The position numbers and the translations under genes were made by a program. Shown piece by piece: positions 45,157 through 53,360 of a stretch of 64,000 nt of DNA (positions are counted from its first letter, which is position 1; every line of letters begins with the position of its first letter). Location: the NCBI GenBank assembly GCA_913030825.1, contig CAJWCU010000013.1, positions 39,504 through 103,503 of the forward strand. The letters are read 5' to 3'. The notes under the pieces are model-generated. The model ran no database searches. It worked only from the letters and a program-made list of their open reading frames with translations, and had not been told where the DNA came from. Source of the stretch: an uncultured Rhodospirillaceae bacterium. Lineage in GTDB: Bacteria > Pseudomonadota > Alphaproteobacteria > Rhodospirillales > Casp-alpha2.

Positions 45157-45699
45157 GTGGGATATCTGGATCCACTTCTTTCGTTCTTCAAATTCACGAA
45201 AGATACGGACTTGGTCGCGGCAACCTGTTTGGTGTTGCTGCTTTCCAGCGTGATCGGCGGCATGCTGTCCAGCATCTTCAAGGCATTCGGCGGCCCGCTG
45301 AAACCCATCGCCTTTAAGGAAACCAACGGTTTCCGGGTCTTGCTCCTATTCGAGATCTGCCTGATCGCGATGATCTTCTATTACCACTTCAACGTGACCG
45401 GGAAGGTCTCGGCCGTTCAGGCTATCTTCTGGGTCACAACCATGCTGGCCATGCCGGTGCTCTGGTTCATCGGGTCGACGCTGACGCAGGTGCTGTTCTG
45501 GGCGAAGATCGCCAAGAACAAGAAAGCCTACCGCGACATGGTGGCCAACAAACGCTACGCCAAGCACAAGAAGATGCGCGACAAGATTCGGGAAGAGACG
45601 AAAGAGTCGAAGGAAGCCGCCGCGCAACGCTCATCGGTCACCGCCAAAGGCAAACGCGGCTATCAGGCAACGGTCAAACGGCGCCGCGCGGAAAGCTGA
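45157..45699 (+). CDS. Uncharacterised membrane protein with basic C-terminal tail, 180 aa
   Basis: Starts with GTG at 45157 (AAGGAG 7 nt upstream), reading MGYLDPLLSFFKFTKDTD. Three hydrophobic helices (LVAATCLVLLLSSVIGGML, VLLLFEICLIAMIFYYHF, and WVTTMLAMPVLWFIGSTLTQVLFWA) are followed from residue 120 by a very basic, Lys/Arg-rich tail of about 60 residues (KNKKAYRDMVANKRYAKHKK, then a similar stretch ending KRRRAES). The tail could bind RNA, DNA or ribosomes at the membrane. No family recognised. Convergent with iclR, 10 nt apart. Confidence 0.7.
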   Translation: MGYLDPLLSFFKFTKDTDLVAATCLVLLLSSVIGGMLSSIFKAFGGPLKPIAFKETNGFRVLLLFEICLIAMIFYYHFNVTGKVSAVQAIFWVTTMLAMPVLWFIGSTLTQVLFWAKIAKNKKAYRDMVANKRYAKHKKMRDKIREETKESKEAAAQRSSVTAKGKRGYQATVKRRRAES

Positions 45700-45709
45700 C
45701 GGCTCCGGC

Positions 45710-46489
45710 TCAATCCGCGTCGGGCGCGTCGCCGACTTCCGATAATTTGGCCGCCGCCCGGCGCAGCGCCGGAACGAACGACCAGGCCGTTTCCATGGAC
45801 ATGCGCACGGTCGGGCCATGACAGGCAAGCGTGCCTGCTAGGCGTCCTTTGGTGTCTGTTACCGGCACGGCGACGGCGACCATGCCTTCGATGAATTCCT
45901 GATTGTCGGTGCCGACCTTTTGACGGCGGATGTCTTCCAGATTGTTCAGCAAAGCATCCGTGTCGGTGATCGTGCCCGCCGTATGGGGGACGAGATCGAG
46001 CCCGGAAATAACCTGACGCCGCCGGGCCGCCGGCAGCGAGGCCAGCCAGAGCTTGCCCGAGGCCGTACAATGCAGCGGCACGCGCGAGCCGATGGGCAAT
46101 TGCGTGCGCAGCGGCCATTTGGTCTCGACGCGGTCGATGTAACACATCTCCCCGCCAATCGGGATGTTGAAGTTGCAGGTCTCGCCGATCTCCTGCGACA
46201 GGTCGGTCAGGATGCGATGGCGCTGACCATGTTCGATGTCGACGGCGATGGTCGCCATGGCCATTTCGCGCAGGCGCGGGCCGACGCTCAACCCCTCGCC
46301 GCCCGGCGCGGGCGACACGAAACCGGTCTCCGTCAACAGCGAACACAGCCGATGCACGGTCGCCTTGGGCAATCCCGTGGCCTCGGCGATGCGGGCGGCG
46401 CTCATGGGCCGTCCTTCGGCCACCATTGCCTCGACGATTTCCAACGCACGGATCGACCGCGAGCCTTTCTCATCTCCGTTATTCGCCAT
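45710..46489 (-). CDS. IclR-family transcriptional regulator
   Basis: A 259-residue regulator: winged HTH at about 10-70 (GSRSIRALEIVEAMVAEGRPMSAARIAEATGLPKATVHRLCSLL, in parts), then the IclR effector domain (GEMCYIDRVETKWPLRTQLPIGSRVPLHCTASGKLWLA near 130-165). The start is M at 46489; an upstream ATG at 46510 is also possible. It is the last leftward gene of the dctP-dctQ-dctM run and so is the best candidate to control the TRAP operon. The effector is likely an organic acid (inference). Confidence 0.9.
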   Translation of the reverse strand: MANNGDEKGSRSIRALEIVEAMVAEGRPMSAARIAEATGLPKATVHRLCSLLTETGFVSPAPGGEGLSVGPRLREMAMATIAVDIEHGQRHRILTDLSQEIGETCNFNIPIGGEMCYIDRVETKWPLRTQLPIGSRVPLHCTASGKLWLASLPAARRRQVISGLDLVPHTAGTITDTDALLNNLEDIRRQKVGTDNQEFIEGMVAVAVPVTDTKGRLAGTLACHGPTVRMSMETAWSFVPALRRAAAKLSEVGDAPDAD

Positions 46490-46547
46490 GACCGCCTTCG
46501 TTATCGACACGGGTTCGGGACAGTCCGTCGGCTGCCCCGCGCGGAGT

Positions 46548-47867
46548 TTAGTTCCCGTAGATGTACTCCGGAAGCCAAAGAGCGATCTGCGGAAAGATCA
46601 TGATCAGGATCAGGCCGATCAATTGAATGACCATGAACTGCATCATGCCGATGTAGATGTCCTTGAGATCCCATTCCGGTACGACGCCTTTCAGGAAGTA
46701 GGCCGATAACGCGACCGGTGGCGATAGCCAGGCCGTTTGCAGGTTAACCGCAACAAGGATACCGAACCAGACCAGGTTGAAGCCCAGTTGCTCGATCAGC
46801 GGCAGCAGGATCGGCACGATGATCAGAACGATCGGCACCCATTCCAAGGGCCAACCCAACAGGAAGATCAGGGCCATGATCATGATCAGCAAGACCATCG
46901 GAGGCAGGTCCAGGCCGAGCAGCAGTTCCGTCAGCATGGTCGGCGTGCCGAGACGCGAGAACACGGCGCCGAAGAAGTTCGACGCCGCGACCAGGATCAG
47001 GATCAACGCCGAGATTTCCAGGGTCTTGATCAGAGCGTCCTTGAACTTGGTCCAGGTCATGCGACGGTAGGCGAGCGTCAGCAGCAAGGCCCCCGCAGCA
47101 CCACAGCCCGCCCCTTCTGTCGGCGTCGCCAGGCCGAACATGATCGAGCCCAGCGCCGAGAACACCAACAAGGCCGGCGGCACCAGACCCAGGATGAATT
47201 CCTGTACGATATGCCCCATGCTCTCGGCCCGGTCTTCGACCGGCAACGCCGGACCGAGGGCCGGGTTGATCATGCAGCGGCCGATGGCGTAGCAGGCATA
47301 GAGGAAGGCCATCATCACGCCGGGGATGATCGCGGCGGCGAACAGGTCGGTGACCGGCACTTCCAGCACCGGGCCCATGACGACCAGCATGATCGACGGC
47401 GGAATGAGAATGCCCAGCGTGCCGCCGGCGGTGATCGTGCCGGCCGCCAGCCGCACATCGTAGCCCGACTTGTTCATGGTCTTGGCGGCCATGATGCCGA
47501 GGATTGTGACCGAAGCGCCGACAATGCCCGTGGCGGCGGCGAAGATCGTCGAGACGAACAGCACGGCGATATAGAGCGAGCCCCGCACGCGCGACAGCAT
47601 CAACTGCACGGCGGCGAACAGGCGTTCCATCAGGCCCGCCTGCTCCATCAATATCCCCATGAATATGAATAAGGGGACGGCCGCCAATGTCTGTTCCAGC
47701 ATGACGTTCGAGAATTGGAACGTCATCAGATAGAACACGACCTTGCCGAAGCCGATGTAGCCGAACACGAAGCCGAGGAAGATCAGGGTGAAGGAGATCG
47801 GGAAGCCGACGAAGATCGCCAGCAGCATGACCCCGATCAGGATGAGGCCGAGGATTTCGTTTTCCAT
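46548..47867 (-). CDS. dctM: TRAP transporter large permease (DctM)
   Basis: Inner-membrane subunit, 439 residues, 12 or more helices, belonging to the sodium-driven TRAP family. It starts MENEILGLILIGVMLLAIFVGFPISFTLIFLGF. The DctM features are FIFMGILMEQAGLMERLF near 70, AAGTITAGGTLGILIPPSIMLVVMGPV near 145, and TPTEGAGCGAAGALLL near 250 (in parts). Follows dctQ by 14 nt. Substrate unknown; neighbours (GMC dehydrogenase, IclR) suggest an organic acid. Confidence 0.94.
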   Translation of the reverse strand: MENEILGLILIGVMLLAIFVGFPISFTLIFLGFVFGYIGFGKVVFYLMTFQFSNVMLEQTLAAVPLFIFMGILMEQAGLMERLFAAVQLMLSRVRGSLYIAVLFVSTIFAAATGIVGASVTILGIMAAKTMNKSGYDVRLAAGTITAGGTLGILIPPSIMLVVMGPVLEVPVTDLFAAAIIPGVMMAFLYACYAIGRCMINPALGPALPVEDRAESMGHIVQEFILGLVPPALLVFSALGSIMFGLATPTEGAGCGAAGALLLTLAYRRMTWTKFKDALIKTLEISALILILVAASNFFGAVFSRLGTPTMLTELLLGLDLPPMVLLIMIMALIFLLGWPLEWVPIVLIIVPILLPLIEQLGFNLVWFGILVAVNLQTAWLSPPVALSAYFLKGVVPEWDLKDIYIGMMQFMVIQLIGLILIMIFPQIALWLPEYIYGN

Positions 47868-47881
47868 TGTTTATTGTCCTC

Positions 47882-48496
47882 TCAGGGCCAACGGCCGCGC
47901 GTCGCGGCGTAATAGCTTTTCAGGGTCTCGGAAATGCCCTGGATGATGAGGAAGAGAATGCCCACGGGCAGCGCCGTCTTGATCGGGCCCATATGGGGCA
48001 TCCATGCGGTGTCCATGCCCTTCTCGCCCCGGATCCAGGCCAGCGAGGCGTAATCGGTGGCCATGTAGAGAAACACCAGCATGCCCGGGAAATAGAGCAG
48101 GATGTAGAGAACCAGATCGATGCGGCCCTGGAGCTTCTCCGGCCACAGGCGATACAGAAAATCCGCCCGGATGTGTACGCCCTTGGACAGCGCGTAGCCT
48201 GCCCCCAACATGAACAAGGCGCCATAGAGCATGCGCGAGACGTCGTAAGCCCACATCGTGGGGGCGACGAAGACGTAGCGTGCGACGACTTCATAAACCA
48301 TGGCGACAAACAGCGGCACGGTCAGCCAGCACACGAGCTGACCGATGATCAGGCTGAACCGGTCGATCAGGCCGATCGTCTTCGCCATCCAATTCGGCAT
48401 GTCGTCCGGCATTCGGCCATACGGGTCGCCGCGGCGTTCCGCGATCAATTCGTCCGTGATGTCCAATTCACCGGGATGGGGTTCGTGGTCCGCCAT
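47882..48496 (-). CDS. dctQ: TRAP transporter small permease (DctQ)
   Basis: A 204-residue small permease with four hydrophobic helices; residues about 55-75 and 95-130 hold VYEVVARYVFVAPTMWAYDVSRMLYGALFMLGAGYALSKGVHIRADF (in parts), the DctQ signature with the GVHIRADFL loop. The ATG at 48496 has GAGGG 8 nt upstream; the longer frame to 48541 is not needed. Between dctP and dctM in the operon. Confidence 0.9.
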   Translation of the reverse strand: MADHEPHPGELDITDELIAERRGDPYGRMPDDMPNWMAKTIGLIDRFSLIIGQLVCWLTVPLFVAMVYEVVARYVFVAPTMWAYDVSRMLYGALFMLGAGYALSKGVHIRADFLYRLWPEKLQGRIDLVLYILLYFPGMLVFLYMATDYASLAWIRGEKGMDTAWMPHMGPIKTALPVGILFLIIQGISETLKSYYAATRGRWP

Positions 48497-48620
48497 GCGA
48501 TCACCCTCAAGTCCGTTGACGGCTCCGCCGCCGCCGGTCACTGCCGGCCGATATGCGGAGACAATTCATTCTTGCGGTGCCGACCGGAGCCGCACCGACA
48601 CGATAAGCGGGAGGAAGTCA

Positions 48621-48648
48621 GGTGCGGACGGATGTATCCGCCCGCACC
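48621..48648 (-). repeat. Intercistronic hairpin between dctP and dctQ
   Basis: GGTGCGG-AC-GGAT-GT-ATCC-GC-CCGCACC forms 7+4 bp. No T run follows in the leftward direction, so it is more likely an mRNA 3' stabiliser that raises the level of the binding protein over the permeases, a common feature of TRAP and ABC operons. Confidence 0.5.
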
Positions 48649-48686
48649 CTCAAGTCATCCGGCTGTCTTAGGTATGGTGGTCGGGC

Positions 48687-49802
48687 CTACTTCTTGCCCT
48701 TGGCGTAGGCCATGCCGAGCTTGGCGTTCGACATTTGCGCCCCGGCCCAGAACGGCACCGCGACTTCGGCGAAAGCCTTCTGCGAATCCCAGACCTTCTT
48801 GAAGAACGGGTTTTCGGCTGCGTTCTTCTCCAGGGATTTCTTGGCGGCTTCCATGTATTCGGTGAAGTAGTCGGACGGCGTGTCGTGCAGCTGCACGCCA
48901 TGCTTTTCCGTCAGTTCCTTCAGCGCCTTGCCGTTTTCATAGATGCGCCAGCTCATGGCCCGCGACAGGGACGCGTCGGCGGCAAGTTCCATGGCTTTCT
49001 GCTGATGCGGGGTCAGGCTCTTCCAGACGTCGCCGTTCAGGTACATGTCGGCGTTGACGACGACCTGATGCAGGCCCTGCAGGTAGTAGTGCTTCAGCAC
49101 CTTCTGGAAACCGAACACCATGTCCGGTTTCGGGCAACACCATTCGGCGGCATCGATGACGCCTTTTTCAAGGGCCGGCAGGATGTCGCCGCCACCCATG
49201 GCGACCGACGCCACGCCGATGTCCTTGTAGGTTTGACCCGGGATGCCCGGAGGTGTGCGGAAGCGATATTTGCGGAAATCGGCCATGGAATTGATGGGCT
49301 CCTTGAACCAGCCGAGGGCTTCGGGGCCCACGGGCTGCAGGATGAAGCCCTTCACGTTCATGCCCATTTCTTTCCAGAGCTGCTCGTACAGCTCCCGGCC
49401 ACCGCCGTACTGGTACCAGCTGACCCAGGCGATGTTGTCCATGCCGACGCCCGCACCCGCGACGGGGGAGCCGAACAGCATGGCCGCCGGGTGATAGCCC
49501 GACCAGTAGTGGGTCCAGGCGAACCCGCCTTCGATCAGGCCCTTGTCGACGGCTTCCAGGGTTTCCTTCACGCCGACGACAGCGCCGGCCGGAAGAACCT
49601 CGATCTCGACTTCGCCGTTGGTCAGCGCCGAAACGTTGGCCGCGTAGTCCTTCAACATGGTGACTTCATCGGCCTTGGCCGGGATCACCGATTGGACACG
49701 GATTTTGACTTTCTTGGCCTCGGCCGTGGCAGGCGCGAAGACCGCCGCCGCCGCAAACGCCAGGACGGCGCAAACGGCAAACAGTGATTTCAACTTGTTC
49801 AT
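48687..49802 (-). CDS. dctP: TRAP transporter substrate-binding protein (DctP)
   Basis: Periplasmic binding protein of 371 residues: signal peptide about 1-28 (MNKLKSLFAVCAVLAFAAAA, cleavage after ATAEA), then the TRAP-type fold. Family features are VLPAGAVVGVKETLEAVDKGLIEGGF near 75 and FRKYRFRTPPGIPGQTYKDIGVASVAMGGGDILPALEKGVIDAAEW near 175-220 (in parts); the Arg of RFRTPPG is the usual carboxylate ligand, implying an acidic substrate. The start at 49802 has GGGAG 8 nt upstream. Transcribed leftward from a promoter at 49923-49951. Confidence 0.94.
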   Translation of the reverse strand: MNKLKSLFAVCAVLAFAAAAVFAPATAEAKKVKIRVQSVIPAKADEVTMLKDYAANVSALTNGEVEIEVLPAGAVVGVKETLEAVDKGLIEGGFAWTHYWSGYHPAAMLFGSPVAGAGVGMDNIAWVSWYQYGGGRELYEQLWKEMGMNVKGFILQPVGPEALGWFKEPINSMADFRKYRFRTPPGIPGQTYKDIGVASVAMGGGDILPALEKGVIDAAEWCCPKPDMVFGFQKVLKHYYLQGLHQVVVNADMYLNGDVWKSLTPHQQKAMELAADASLSRAMSWRIYENGKALKELTEKHGVQLHDTPSDYFTEYMEAAKKSLEKNAAENPFFKKVWDSQKAFAEVAVPFWAGAQMSNAKLGMAYAKGKK

Positions 49803-49885
49803 GTTTCCACTCCCAAACATGTGTCCTGCCGCGCACCATTGCCGCCAGGATCATTCTTGAAGCCCATGTCGTACTTTGGCGCACG

Positions 49886-49951
49886 ATCATTAAAATTATC
49901 ATTATTGAGACTTCTTAGTATCATTATTGCAAAGAACACCTATATCTGCAA
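49886..49951. promoter_or_regulatory. dctP promoter with phased TATCATTATTG repeats
   Basis: TATCATTATTG occurs at 49897-49907 and 49919-49929, 22 bp apart (two helical turns); ATCATTA also at 49886-49892. For leftward dctP, TTGCAG (-35, plus 49946-49951) and AATAAT (-10, plus 49923-49928) are separated by 17 bp. The second repeat covers the -10 box, as expected for a repressor operator. The divergent GMC gene could share it. Confidence 0.5.
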
Positions 49952-50048
49952 CGATGATTTCGTGAAGAGCCCACCCCTCACCGCTCCTTTGGCGGGAATC
50001 CGCCGGTTTCCGAGACGGTGATCCGCCCCCCCGACCGAGACCAGAACG

Positions 50049-51677
50049 ATGACCGACACACCCATTTATTCACCCAACGATACGACGGCCTATGACTACA
50101 TCGTCATCGGCGCCGGCTCCGCCGGCTGCGTCGTCGCCAACCGGTTGAGTGCCAATCCGAACAAGCGGGTGTTGCTGCTGGAAGCCGGCGGCAAGGACAC
50201 GAACCCCTGGATCCACGTCCCGGTCGGCTACTTCAAGACGATCAACAATCCGGCCACCGACTGGTGTTTCAAGACCGAGGCCGATCCGGGCCTGGGCGGG
50301 CGCAGCCTGAACTGGCCGCGCGGCAAGGTGCTGGGCGGCTCCAGTTCGATCAACGGCCTGCTCTACGTGCGTGGCCAGCCACAGGATTTCGACCACTGGC
50401 GCCAATTGGGCAACGCGGGTTGGTCGTTCGCCGACGTCCTTCCCTACTTCAAAAGGGCCGAGAACCAGGAACGCGGTGCCGACGACTTCCACGGCAAAGA
50501 CGGCCCCCTCGCCGTCTCCAACATGCGGGTGCGCCGGGAAATCTGCGATGCCGTCATCAAGGCGGCGGGCGAATTGGGCATCCCGGAACGGGACGATTTC
50601 AACCGGGAAGACCAGGAAGGGGCGGGTTATTTCCAACTGACGACGAAGAACGGCCTGCGCTGTTCGACCGCCGTCGGGTATTTGAACCCGGTCAAGCATC
50701 GCAAGAATCTGGAAATTCAGACCCATGCTCAGGTGCATCGCCTGATCGTCGAGGACGGGCGTTGTACCGGCGTCCAATACGACGTGAAGGGATCGCCCCG
50801 CAAAGCCACCTGCCGGGGCGAGGTCATCCTATCGGCCGGCGCCATCGGCTCACCGCAGATTCTCATGCTGTCCGGTATCGGCCCGGGCCAGCACCTGACC
50901 GACAAGGGCCTGCCGGTGGTTCTCGACCTGCCCGGGGTCGGCGGCAACTTGCAGGATCATTTGCAACTGCGCACGGTCTATCGCACGCATAAACCGATCA
51001 CCCTGAACGACCAGGCCCGCAACCCCATCGAAAAGATCAAGATGGGCCTGGAGTTCATGTTCACGCGATCGGGGCCCCTGACCATGGGCGCCAGCCAGGT
51101 CGCCATCTTCACGCGCACCCGTCCCGAATTGGAAACGCCGGACATCCAGTATCATGTCCAGCCCTGGAGTGCGGACAGCCCCGGCGAAGGCACCCACCGG
51201 TTCTCCGCTTTCACCCTATCGGTCTGCCAGCTGCGCCCGGAAAGCCGGGGCCAAATCAGGCTCGCTTCAAATGACCCGACCGCCCATCCGGTCATCACGC
51301 CCAATTACCTCGCGACCGAGGTCGACCGGCGCACGGCCATCGATTCCTTGAAACTCACCCGCCGTATGGTCGAAAGCCCGGCCCTCGCCCCCTATGTGGC
51401 TGAGGAAGTCCGTCCGGGCGCCGACGCCCAGACCGACGAAGAGCTTTTGGAGGGGGCGCGGCGAATCGCCCAGACGATCTACCACCCGGTCGGCACCTGC
51501 AAAATGGGATCGGACCCGGCAGCCGTGGTCGACGACCGGCTGCGCGTCAGGGGCATCAAGGGCCTGCGCATCGTCGATGCCTCGATCATGCCGACCATCA
51601 CCTCGGGCAATACGAACGCGCCCGCCATCATGATCGGCGAGAAAGCCTCCGACATGATCGCTGAAGACAACCGCTAG
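50049..51677 (+). CDS. GMC-family FAD-dependent oxidoreductase (choline dehydrogenase-like)
   Basis: A 542-residue flavoprotein: ADP-binding motif YDYIVIGAGSAGCVVANRLSA near 15-35, then LLLEAGGKD, the GMC signature 1 GKVLGGSSSINGLLYVRGQPQDFDHW near 90-117, and near the C terminus HPVGTCKMG with the catalytic His and SGNTNAPAIMIGEKASDMI. Members oxidise alcohols, betaine precursors or aldehydes; substrate not predictable here. Divergent from the TRAP operon (247 nt apart), which suggests the imported compound may be its substrate. Confidence 0.92.
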   Translation: MTDTPIYSPNDTTAYDYIVIGAGSAGCVVANRLSANPNKRVLLLEAGGKDTNPWIHVPVGYFKTINNPATDWCFKTEADPGLGGRSLNWPRGKVLGGSSSINGLLYVRGQPQDFDHWRQLGNAGWSFADVLPYFKRAENQERGADDFHGKDGPLAVSNMRVRREICDAVIKAAGELGIPERDDFNREDQEGAGYFQLTTKNGLRCSTAVGYLNPVKHRKNLEIQTHAQVHRLIVEDGRCTGVQYDVKGSPRKATCRGEVILSAGAIGSPQILMLSGIGPGQHLTDKGLPVVLDLPGVGGNLQDHLQLRTVYRTHKPITLNDQARNPIEKIKMGLEFMFTRSGPLTMGASQVAIFTRTRPELETPDIQYHVQPWSADSPGEGTHRFSAFTLSVCQLRPESRGQIRLASNDPTAHPVITPNYLATEVDRRTAIDSLKLTRRMVESPALAPYVAEEVRPGADAQTDEELLEGARRIAQTIYHPVGTCKMGSDPAAVVDDRLRVRGIKGLRIVDASIMPTITSGNTNAPAIMIGEKASDMIAEDNR

Positions 51678-51791
51678 GCTGCATAAGGCTAGGCTTGGCC
51701 GCCACCCGCCTCTATTCTTCGGCTGCCGCCCGCGCCGCCGGACGACGAGCCAAAAGAAACGCCAGCCAAAAGAAACGAAAGACCCCGCGCC

Positions 51792-52421
51792 GTGGAATTC
51801 CTCGAACCCCTGCTGCATTTCAATTTCAAGGCTTTCGCCTCGATCGTCTTCATCGATCTGGTGATGTCGGGCGACAACGCCATCATCATCGGCATGGCGG
51901 CGGCGGGCCTGCCCGTGGCGCTTCGGCGCAAGGCCATCGCCATCGGCATTCTGGTCGCAACGGTGCTGCGCATCGTCTTCGCTTCGGTGACATACCAATT
52001 GCTGTCGATCATCGGCCTGACCCTGGCGGGCGGATTGCTGCTGCTCTGGGTGGCATTCCAGATGTGGCGGGAAATCAAGGCCGGAAATCTGGAAATGCCC
52101 GACCCGAACGCCGAAGGCGAAGCGGGCGAAGGGAAGACACTGCGCAGCGCCGTGACGGCGATCATCATCGCCGACGTCACCATGTCCCTGGATAACGTGC
52201 TGGCCGTCGCGGGCGCCGCCCACGACGCGCCGGGGATGCTGGTGTTCGGCCTTGTGCTGTCGATCCTGTTGATGGCCTTCGCCGCCAACTGGGTCGCTTC
52301 ACTGCTGGAAAAGCACAAATGGCTGGCCTACGCGGGCCTTGCCGTCGTCGCCTATGTGGCATTGGAAATGATCTGGCGCGGTTCGCACCAGGTCATGGAA
52401 GCCACGGCGGGGATGCTCTAG
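51792..52421 (+). CDS. TerC/YjbE-family integral membrane protein
   Basis: A 209-residue membrane protein with about seven helices. The TerC-specific aspartates are in FIDLVMSGDNAIIIGMAA near 19-36 and IIADVTMSLDNVLAVAGAA near 125-143. Both DN motifs are intact; TerC-family members of the YjbE/Alx type handle manganese or other divalent metals. The start is a GTG without clear SD; a 14-nt direct repeat (51748-51761 and 51764-51777, agccaaaagaaacg) lies just upstream, and no yybP-ykoY riboswitch motif is visible. Confidence 0.88.
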   Translation: MEFLEPLLHFNFKAFASIVFIDLVMSGDNAIIIGMAAAGLPVALRRKAIAIGILVATVLRIVFASVTYQLLSIIGLTLAGGLLLLWVAFQMWREIKAGNLEMPDPNAEGEAGEGKTLRSAVTAIIIADVTMSLDNVLAVAGAAHDAPGMLVFGLVLSILLMAFAANWVASLLEKHKWLAYAGLAVVAYVALEMIWRGSHQVMEATAGML

Positions 52422-52448
52422 CCGCTTCCCCGCCGACTCGTTCTTCCA

Positions 52449-53360
52449 TCAATTCCCGGCGCGGGCACGGATCGCTTCGTAGCGCGCCAGCAGGCGCTCG
52501 GCCCGGATCACGATCGGCACGTCGATCATCTTGCCGTCGACCGTGATGGCCCCTTTGCCGGCAAGGCGCGCGGCCTCATAGGCCTCGATGACCCGCCGTG
52601 CGTGATCGAACGATTCCTTCGTCGGCGTGAACTCCTCGTTCAGGATGGGGATGCCGGAGGGATGGATGACACTGGCACAATCGAAGCCGAATTTCACCGA
52701 TTTGCGAATGGCGGCGCGGAAGCCTTCCGTGTCGTTGTAGTCGGCGACCGTTCCGATGAAGCCCATGGCCATCAGGCCCGCCGCCTTGGCGGCGATCATG
52801 ACGGTCTGTTTGGGGACCAGCAGCGTATCCGTATCCGGCAGGCAGCCGATATCCATGGCGAAGTCCTCGCCGCCCAGGCTCATCCCGATCAGGCGCGACG
52901 ACGCGCGGGCGATGGCATGGGCACGGAAATAGGCATCCGCCGTCTCGACCATTGCAGCCAGCTTGACCGAGCCGTGGGGCCGTCCGGCCTCGCGCTCGCA
53001 TTCCTCGACCAGTTCGGCGACCAGCTTCAGATGCCCGGCCCCGTCGACCTTGGTCACGAACAGGCAACAAGCCCCCGCCTTCACGGCGGCCTCGACGTCC
53101 TTGACCATATGACGGATCGGCCGGTTGATGCGGACGACCGGATCGGCGCCGGCCTGCGTCACCGATTTGACGGCATCGGGCAGCATGTCGCGGGCGGTCT
53201 GGCGTTGGGCCTCGGGAACGCTGTCTTCCAGGTCCAGGATGATCGCGTCGGCGCCCCGGGTATGGGCCTTGGAAATGAATTTCTCGTTGTTGCCCGGCAC
53301 ATAAAGCAGCGAGCGCCAGACAATGGGCGTATCCGCGCCGGTTTTGGTTTCTTGGGTCAT
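52449..53360 (-). CDS. CoA ester lyase of the HpcH/HpaI (CitE-like) family
   Basis: A 303-residue Mg-dependent lyase acting on malyl/citramalyl-type CoA thioesters (family expectation). Seen: RSLLYVPGNNEKFISKAHTRGADAIILDLEDSVPE near 13-47 (in parts), with the Glu-Asp pair of the metal site; LAAMVETADAYFRAHAIA near 132 and IGMSLGGEDFAMDIG near 160, the metal-binding LGxEDF segment; and SVIHPSGIPILNEEFTPT near 225. Its ATG overlaps the CoA-transferase stop by four bases, so it is second-to-last in a coupled operon with the transferase. Confidence 0.9.
   Translation of the reverse strand: MTQETKTGADTPIVWRSLLYVPGNNEKFISKAHTRGADAIILDLEDSVPEAQRQTARDMLPDAVKSVTQAGADPVVRINRPIRHMVKDVEAAVKAGACCLFVTKVDGAGHLKLVAELVEECEREAGRPHGSVKLAAMVETADAYFRAHAIARASSRLIGMSLGGEDFAMDIGCLPDTDTLLVPKQTVMIAAKAAGLMAMGFIGTVADYNDTEGFRAAIRKSVKFGFDCASVIHPSGIPILNEEFTPTKESFDHARRVIEAYEAARLAGKGAITVDGKMIDVPIVIRAERLLARYEAIRARAGN

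Noticed and set aside
51748..51777. Direct repeat agccaaaagaaacg (two copies, 16-bp period)
   Set aside because: Only two short copies in a leader; no sign of an array or mobile element.
51678..51791. Possible manganese (yybP-ykoY) riboswitch before the TerC gene
   Set aside because: No conserved loop sequences of that riboswitch are visible in the 114-nt gap.
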